From: Anaerolineae bacterium
GTDB taxonomy: Bacteria; Chloroflexota; Anaerolineae; Aggregatilineales; UBA2796
Direction: 5' to 3'
Length of the DNA stretch: 7,472 nt
NCBI GenBank assembly: GCA_020851855.1
Contig: JADZBY010000044.1
Location: 1-7,472 of the forward strand
Part shown: positions 5,137 through 7,472 of the stretch, piece after piece
Layout: every line of letters begins with the position of its first letter
How positions within the stretch are numbered: position 1 is the first letter of the stretch
Notes under the pieces: model-generated
Told to the model about the DNA's origin: nothing
Seen by the model: only the letters and a program-made list of their open reading frames with translations
Database searches by the model: none
Position numbers and translations under genes: made by a program

Positions 5137-7472
5137 CTACTTCCCGGCGGTTGGCGTGGCGTACACGCCGTCGCCCTGCTCGGACGTTTGCACGCCGCTC
5201 AGGTTCCCGCCCACCGTCCAGAGCTTCACCTCGCCCTGCTCCGCGCCCGAAGCCAGCATCAGGTTGTCCGGGCTGAACGCGATATCGAAGATCACGCCCG
5301 TGTGACCGGTCAGAATCTTCACTTCCTGCCCGCTGAAGACGCTGAACAGGTGAATCTGCTGGTCCACGCCCGCCGCCGCCAGCAGCGAGTCATTCGGGCT
5401 GAAAGCGACGCTCGCCACGCCGCCGCTCATCGGGTTGGATTCCGCGATCTGCGTGGCCGCGATGGGGTCCCAGGTCCGGACCTGGTTATCCGCGCCGCCC
5501 GACGCCAGGATCGAGCCATCCGGGTTGAAGGCCAGCCCATACACGCCGCCCTCGTGGCTGCCCACCGTATGAATCTGCGCCCCACTGCGCGCATCCCACA
5601 GGATGATCGAGCCGTCGGTGGCGCTGCTGGCCACGTAGCGCCCATCCGGGCTGAACATGACCCGCGTCACCGCCGCGCTGTGGCCGTACAGGATGAGGGT
5701 CGGACGCCCGGTGCGAATGTCCCAGATGCGTAAGGTCTGGTCATCGCTGCCGGAGACGAGCAGCGTGCCATCCCGGTTGAAGGCGACGGCGTTGACGGGC
5801 GACGTGTGCGCGTAGAGCGTGGCCCGCAGGATGCCGCGCGGCATTTCCCAGATGCGGATGGCCGTGTCCGCGCTGCCGGTGGCCAGCCGCCGCCCGTCCG
5901 GGCTGAAGGCAAGGCTGTACACGCCGCCTTCGCCGTCGCTGAGCGTGGCTTGCAGCAAACCCGTGGTCGGGTCCCATAGCTTCGTCGTGCCGTCATTGCT
6001 CGCCGTGGCCAGAAGCGTTCCGGTCGGGCTGAAGGCGAGCACGTACACATCCTGGCTGTGCCCGGCCAGCGTCGCGGCGAGCGCGAGTTGCCCGGCGTTC
6101 TGGTCCGTCATGGGCGCTGGCGCGAGCGCAACGGCGGCGGGCGTGGCCGACGGCGCGACTTCCGGCGACGACGTGGGCGCGATGGTCGGGGTGGCGCTTG
6201 GCGGCGCACTGGTTGGCGTCGCACTCGGCGGGATACTCGTCGGCGTCGCCGTGGCGGGCGGGCGCGTGGCCGTCGCGCTCGGCGGCAGGCTGGTCGGCGT
6301 CGCGCTGGGCGGCTCGCTTGTGGGCGTCGCACTCGGCGGCGCGCTGGTCGGCGTGGCGCTGGGCGGCGCACTCGTTGCGGTGGCGGCCTTCGCCGTGGGC
6401 GTCGCCGTGGCCGATGGGCGCTCCGTGGGCGTATCGCTGGGGATGAACGCCACGATCACCGTTGCGCTGGGCTGCACAGCCACCGCCGTCAGGCTGGCCG
6501 ACACGGCGGTCAGCGTCGTGTTCAGGTCATCGGGCGGCGCGGTCTGTGACAGCACCGCCGCCGCACTGGCCACCGCCAGCGCTTGCGAAGTCGCCGTCTC
6601 GCCCACCGCGTTGAGCGTGCCCGTGACGTCGGGCGGCGTCGGCGTGGCTTCTGGCGGGCCGGCTTCGGTCGGGCTGGCGGCCACTGCCACGGCGCTCGGC
6701 TCCGGCGTCGCCGTCACGTCGGCGGGCGGATTGGGGCGCAGCACGATGAGGGCCACCACGGCGATGATCGCTGCCAGGGCCAGCAATCCGACGCCCAGCA
6801 CGAGTCCACGCCTGCCGCGCCCGGACGCTTCGTGCTCTTCGGGCGTGGCCAGCGTCGGCGTGCGGCCTGATGGCGTGGGCGTCGGCGTGGCGCGCGACCC
6901 GGAATAGCCTGCCCCAGTCACCGGCACAGGCGATGTCAAATCCGGCGCGACGGGCACGGGCGTCGAGCCGCGTGTGCCGACGCCGAGCGGCTGTTCGCCG
7001 AGCGCCTCTCGAAACGCCAGGACCATGTCGCCCGCCGAGGCAAAACGCGCGTCGCGCTCTTTGGCCATCGCCCGGTCGAGCACGGCCTGAATGGCGGCGG
7101 GCAGGTCGGCGCGCACGCTGCGCAAGGCGGGCGGCGCTTCGTAGACATGCATGTGCATCATGCTGAAGGGCGTGTCGCCGCTGAACGGCAAGCGCCCGGT
7201 CAGCATCTCGAAGAGCATCACGCCCAGCGCATAAATGTCGATCCGCCCGTCGACCGTCTCGCCGCGCCATTGCTCCGGAGCCATGTAAGCCGGCGTGCCC
7301 ATGGCCATGCCGCTCTGGGTCAGCGCGCTCGTCTCGGTGAGCAATTTGGCGATGCCGAAGTCGGTCAGGAAGGCGTTGCCGTTCTCGTCGAGCAGCACGT
7401 TCTGCGGCTTCATGTCGCGGTGGACGATGCCGCGCCGGTGGGCGTAGTCCAATGCCTGCGCGATCTGGTCAA
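5137..7472 (-). CDS. Transmembrane Ser/Thr protein kinase with extracytoplasmic WD40 propeller (5' partial)
   Basis: The frame is open to the window edge; 777 residues are visible and the kinase N-lobe (P-loop, VAxK lysine) is missing. An in-frame TTG at 7452 is only the Leu of ALDYAH. Kinase C-lobe motifs are intact: HRDMKPQN (7422-7399), DFGIAK, and GTPAYMAPEQ; it is an RD kinase of the PknB/Hanks type. A Thr/Pro-rich juxtamembrane stretch precedes one transmembrane helix (LVLGVGLLALAAIIAVVALIVL, split here as seen at 6804-6739), with RGRR on the cytoplasmic side. Outside follow ~205 Thr/Pro/Ser/Ala-rich residues, including a 9-residue minisatellite, then seven WD40 repeats (about 6087-5215) with SPDG turns and several WD ends, enough for one closed propeller, and a ~25-residue tail. 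No PASTA domains. The propeller is probably the sensor or scaffold; its ligand is unknown. The kinase would phosphorylate cytoplasmic targets. It ends in TAG, convergent with PIG-L. Confidence 0.93.
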   Translation of the reverse strand, partial: DQIAQALDYAHRRGIVHRDMKPQNVLLDENGNAFLTDFGIAKLLTETSALTQSGMAMGTPAYMAPEQWRGETVDGRIDIYALGVMLFEMLTGRLPFSGDTPFSMMHMHVYEAPPALRSVRADLPAAIQAVLDRAMAKERDARFASAGDMVLAFREALGEQPLGVGTRGSTPVPVAPDLTSPVPVTGAGYSGSRATPTPTPSGRTPTLATPEEHEASGRGRRGLVLGVGLLALAAIIAVVALIVLRPNPPADVTATPEPSAVAVAASPTEAGPPEATPTPPDVTGTLNAVGETATSQALAVASAAAVLSQTAPPDDLNTTLTAVSASLTAVAVQPSATVIVAFIPSDTPTERPSATATPTAKAATATSAPPSATPTSAPPSATPTSEPPSATPTSLPPSATATRPPATATPTSIPPSATPTSAPPSATPTIAPTSSPEVAPSATPAAVALAPAPMTDQNAGQLALAATLAGHSQDVYVLAFSPTGTLLATASNDGTTKLWDPTTGLLQATLSDGEGGVYSLAFSPDGRRLATGSADTAIRIWEMPRGILRATLYAHTSPVNAVAFNRDGTLLVSGSDDQTLRIWDIRTGRPTLILYGHSAAVTRVMFSPDGRYVASSATDGSIILWDARSGAQIHTVGSHEGGVYGLAFNPDGSILASGGADNQVRTWDPIAATQIAESNPMSGGVASVAFSPNDSLLAAAGVDQQIHLFSVFSGQEVKILTGHTGVIFDIAFSPDNLMLASGAEQGEVKLWTVGGNLSGVQTSEQGDGVYATPTAGK
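6184..6372 (-). repeat. In-frame 27-nt minisatellite encoding SxPPSATPT linker repeats
   Basis: Seven back-to-back 27-nt units lie within the kinase gene, each coding 9 residues: SAPPSATPT, SAPPSATPT, SEPPSATPT, SLPPSATAT, RPPATATPT, SIPPSATPT, SAPPSATPT. The unit length is a multiple of three, so copy-number change would lengthen or shorten the extracytoplasmic stalk between the membrane helix and the WD40 propeller without breaking the frame. Pro/Thr/Ser content suggests an extended, possibly glycosylated stalk. Confidence 0.85.

Noticed and set aside
5819..6907. A 362-codon plus-strand frame with Gly/Val/Ala repeats opposite the kinase stalk.
   Set aside because: It is the antisense reading of the 27-nt minisatellite and of WD40 codons. 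It has no start context or domain, and the kinase frame on the other strand is unambiguous.

Overview
The window is GC-rich throughout, uses little intergenic space, and has the look of a Chloroflexota genome (Anaerolineae-like). That is an inference from gene style, not from a marker gene. The pointers are a Ser/Thr kinase fused across a membrane to a WD40 propeller through Thr/Pro/Ser-rich linkers, a large signalling ATPase with a TPR-like tail, a stand-alone receiver, and families of GC-rich hairpin repeats between convergent genes. No rRNA, tRNA, CRISPR array, insertion sequence or phage gene is visible.

Layout. (1) 1-2472, plus strand: the C-terminal 823 residues of a large signal-transduction ATPase; the nucleotide-binding loop and any N-terminal kinase or regulatory domain lie before the window. 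(2) 2473-2676: a convergent intergenic gap filled by a composite C/T- and G/A-rich inverted and direct repeat. (3) 3824-2677, minus strand: a two-gene unit of a CheY-like single-domain receiver (GTG start, strong ribosome binding site) followed 2 nt later by a class II aldolase/adducin-fold protein. (4) 3825-3982: a divergent promoter region. (5) 3983-4807, plus strand: a PIG-L (GlcNAc-deacetylase/MshB/BshB-like) zinc hydrolase. (6) 4808-5136: a convergent gap dominated by two tandem copies of a 125-nt multi-hairpin repeat. (7) 7472-5137, minus strand: a transmembrane Ser/Thr kinase, N-terminus cut off by the window, with a 9-residue minisatellite linker and a seven-bladed extracytoplasmic WD40 propeller.

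The most unusual point is the aldolase-fold protein. The three histidines that bind the catalytic zinc in class II aldolases are, by motif alignment, all glutamine (Q120, Q122, Q183 of the preferred start), the catalytic Glu position reads Asp, and the protein ends in a short Cys-x2-Cys-x2-Cys tail. It is also translationally coupled to a receiver domain that has an intact phosphorylation site. This looks like an adducin-style pseudoenzyme recruited into a phosphorelay, possibly as its partner or output. The function is unknown and this reading is an inference.

Most genes here (ATPase, receiver, kinase) are signalling components. Nothing in the sequence shows that they form one pathway: they sit in four transcription units, with two convergent and one divergent junction.
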